Below, one piece after another: positions 63,944 to 64,000 of a stretch of DNA of 64,000 nt. A model generated the notes under the pieces. The model had not been told where the DNA came from, searched no databases, and saw only the letters and a program-made list of their open reading frames with translations. A program made the position numbers and the translations under genes. Within the stretch, counting starts at the first letter, position 1. Each line of letters begins with the position of its first letter. Source of the stretch: Liquorilactobacillus capillatus DSM 19910 (GTDB lineage Bacteria > Bacillota > Bacilli > Lactobacillales > Lactobacillaceae); contig NZ_AZEF01000006.1 in NCBI RefSeq assembly GCF_001434915.1, positions 49,668-113,667 on the forward strand, in the 5' to 3' direction.

Positions 63944-64000
63944 AGGGTCAAAGTCAAATCGTATTGATGGAGATCTTGGCATCACCTTTGGGTGGTGTTT

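Noticed and set aside
63944..64000. Hairpin ATCACC-TTTG-GGTGGT with T run at the window end
   Set aside because: Could be another terminator or part of a downstream feature, but the sequence is cut off at the window edge so I make no call.

Overview
The window is a stretch of core chromosome from a low-GC Gram-positive bacterium, almost certainly a member of the Lactobacillaceae. Reasons: AT-rich sequence with strong AGGAGG-type ribosome binding sites, a T-box in front of thrS, a ribosomal leader in front of infC-rpmI-rplT, the glnR-glnA pair behind a GlnR box, small genes resembling DUF3042 and SPJ_0845 family proteins, an OatA-like acyltransferase, and a glutamine transporter gene in which binding protein and permease are fused. 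I cannot name the genus with confidence. Much of the gene order also matches Bacillus subtilis neighbourhoods (ytpP-ytpR-sftA-murC, polA-mutM-coaE-nrdR-dnaB-dnaI, yqeG-yqeH-yqeI-nadD-yqeK-rsfS-yqeM, pbpA-rpmG-yqgN-glpG-yqgQ-glcK, miaA-ynbB-glnR-glnA).

Layout. 1-4140: DNA/RNA nuclease cluster yhaO (3' part)-yhaN-yhaM. 4145-5936 (minus): prsA foldase, a small membrane protein, and a HIT hydrolase. 6074-8879: EcsAB-type ABC exporter and a phosphotransferase. 9000-16497: trmB, a small secreted protein, thioredoxin-like and tRNA-binding proteins, SftA-like DNA translocase with a 10-copy ETP repeat, murC, a MaoC-like protein and a Bax-inhibitor-1 protein. 16632-23644: replication and repair run polA-mutM-coaE-nrdR-dnaB-dnaI. 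23690-25910: T-box and thrS. 25952-27409: L20-type leader and infC-rpmI-rplT; infC appears to start at ATA. 27569-33062: ribosome assembly and NAD run yqeG to tmcAL. 33142-35293: yceD-rpmF, engB, a MazG-like protein and a 43-codon minus-strand gene. 35518-37708: glutamine-type ABC transporter. 38010-42437: uvrC, a CDF metal exporter (minus) and obgE. 42486-49981: OatA-like acyltransferase, a small unknown gene, then rnz-SDR-lapA-recJ-apt. 50181-53493: Ktr/Trk regulator and a YfhO protein (minus). 53750-59307: class B PBP, rpmG, fau, a possible ncRNA, glpG, yqgQ, glcK and a rhodanese-like protein. 59529-63871: a DUF3042 gene (minus), miaA, ynbB-like, glnR and glnA.

How the genes work together: the window is dominated by housekeeping for ribosome assembly and translation (obgE, yqeH, engB, rsfS, yhbY, L20/L32/L33/L35, IF3, ThrRS, tRNA modification by TrmB, TmcAL, MiaA and RNase Z), DNA replication and repair (polA, mutM, uvrC, recJ, dnaB/dnaI, sftA, apt for adenine salvage), wall synthesis (murC, class B PBP, OatA-like) and nitrogen/glutamine supply (transporter, glnRA).

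I saw no insertion sequences, prophage, CRISPR array, tRNA or rRNA genes, toxin or defence islands, and no clear undescribed multi-gene system. The items most worth a second look are structural: the ETP repeat in the translocase, the ATA start and extra hairpins of the infC operon, a 250-base gene-free stretch that may be an ncRNA (56716-56969), a 179-base element with imperfect terminal inverted repeats whose outer arms compete with a terminator (59325-59503), nested inverted repeats at 3999-4069 and 35061-35148, and palindromes in the leaders of the CDF exporter, obgE and rpmG. Calls rest on reading the sequence and recalled family knowledge; no search was run.
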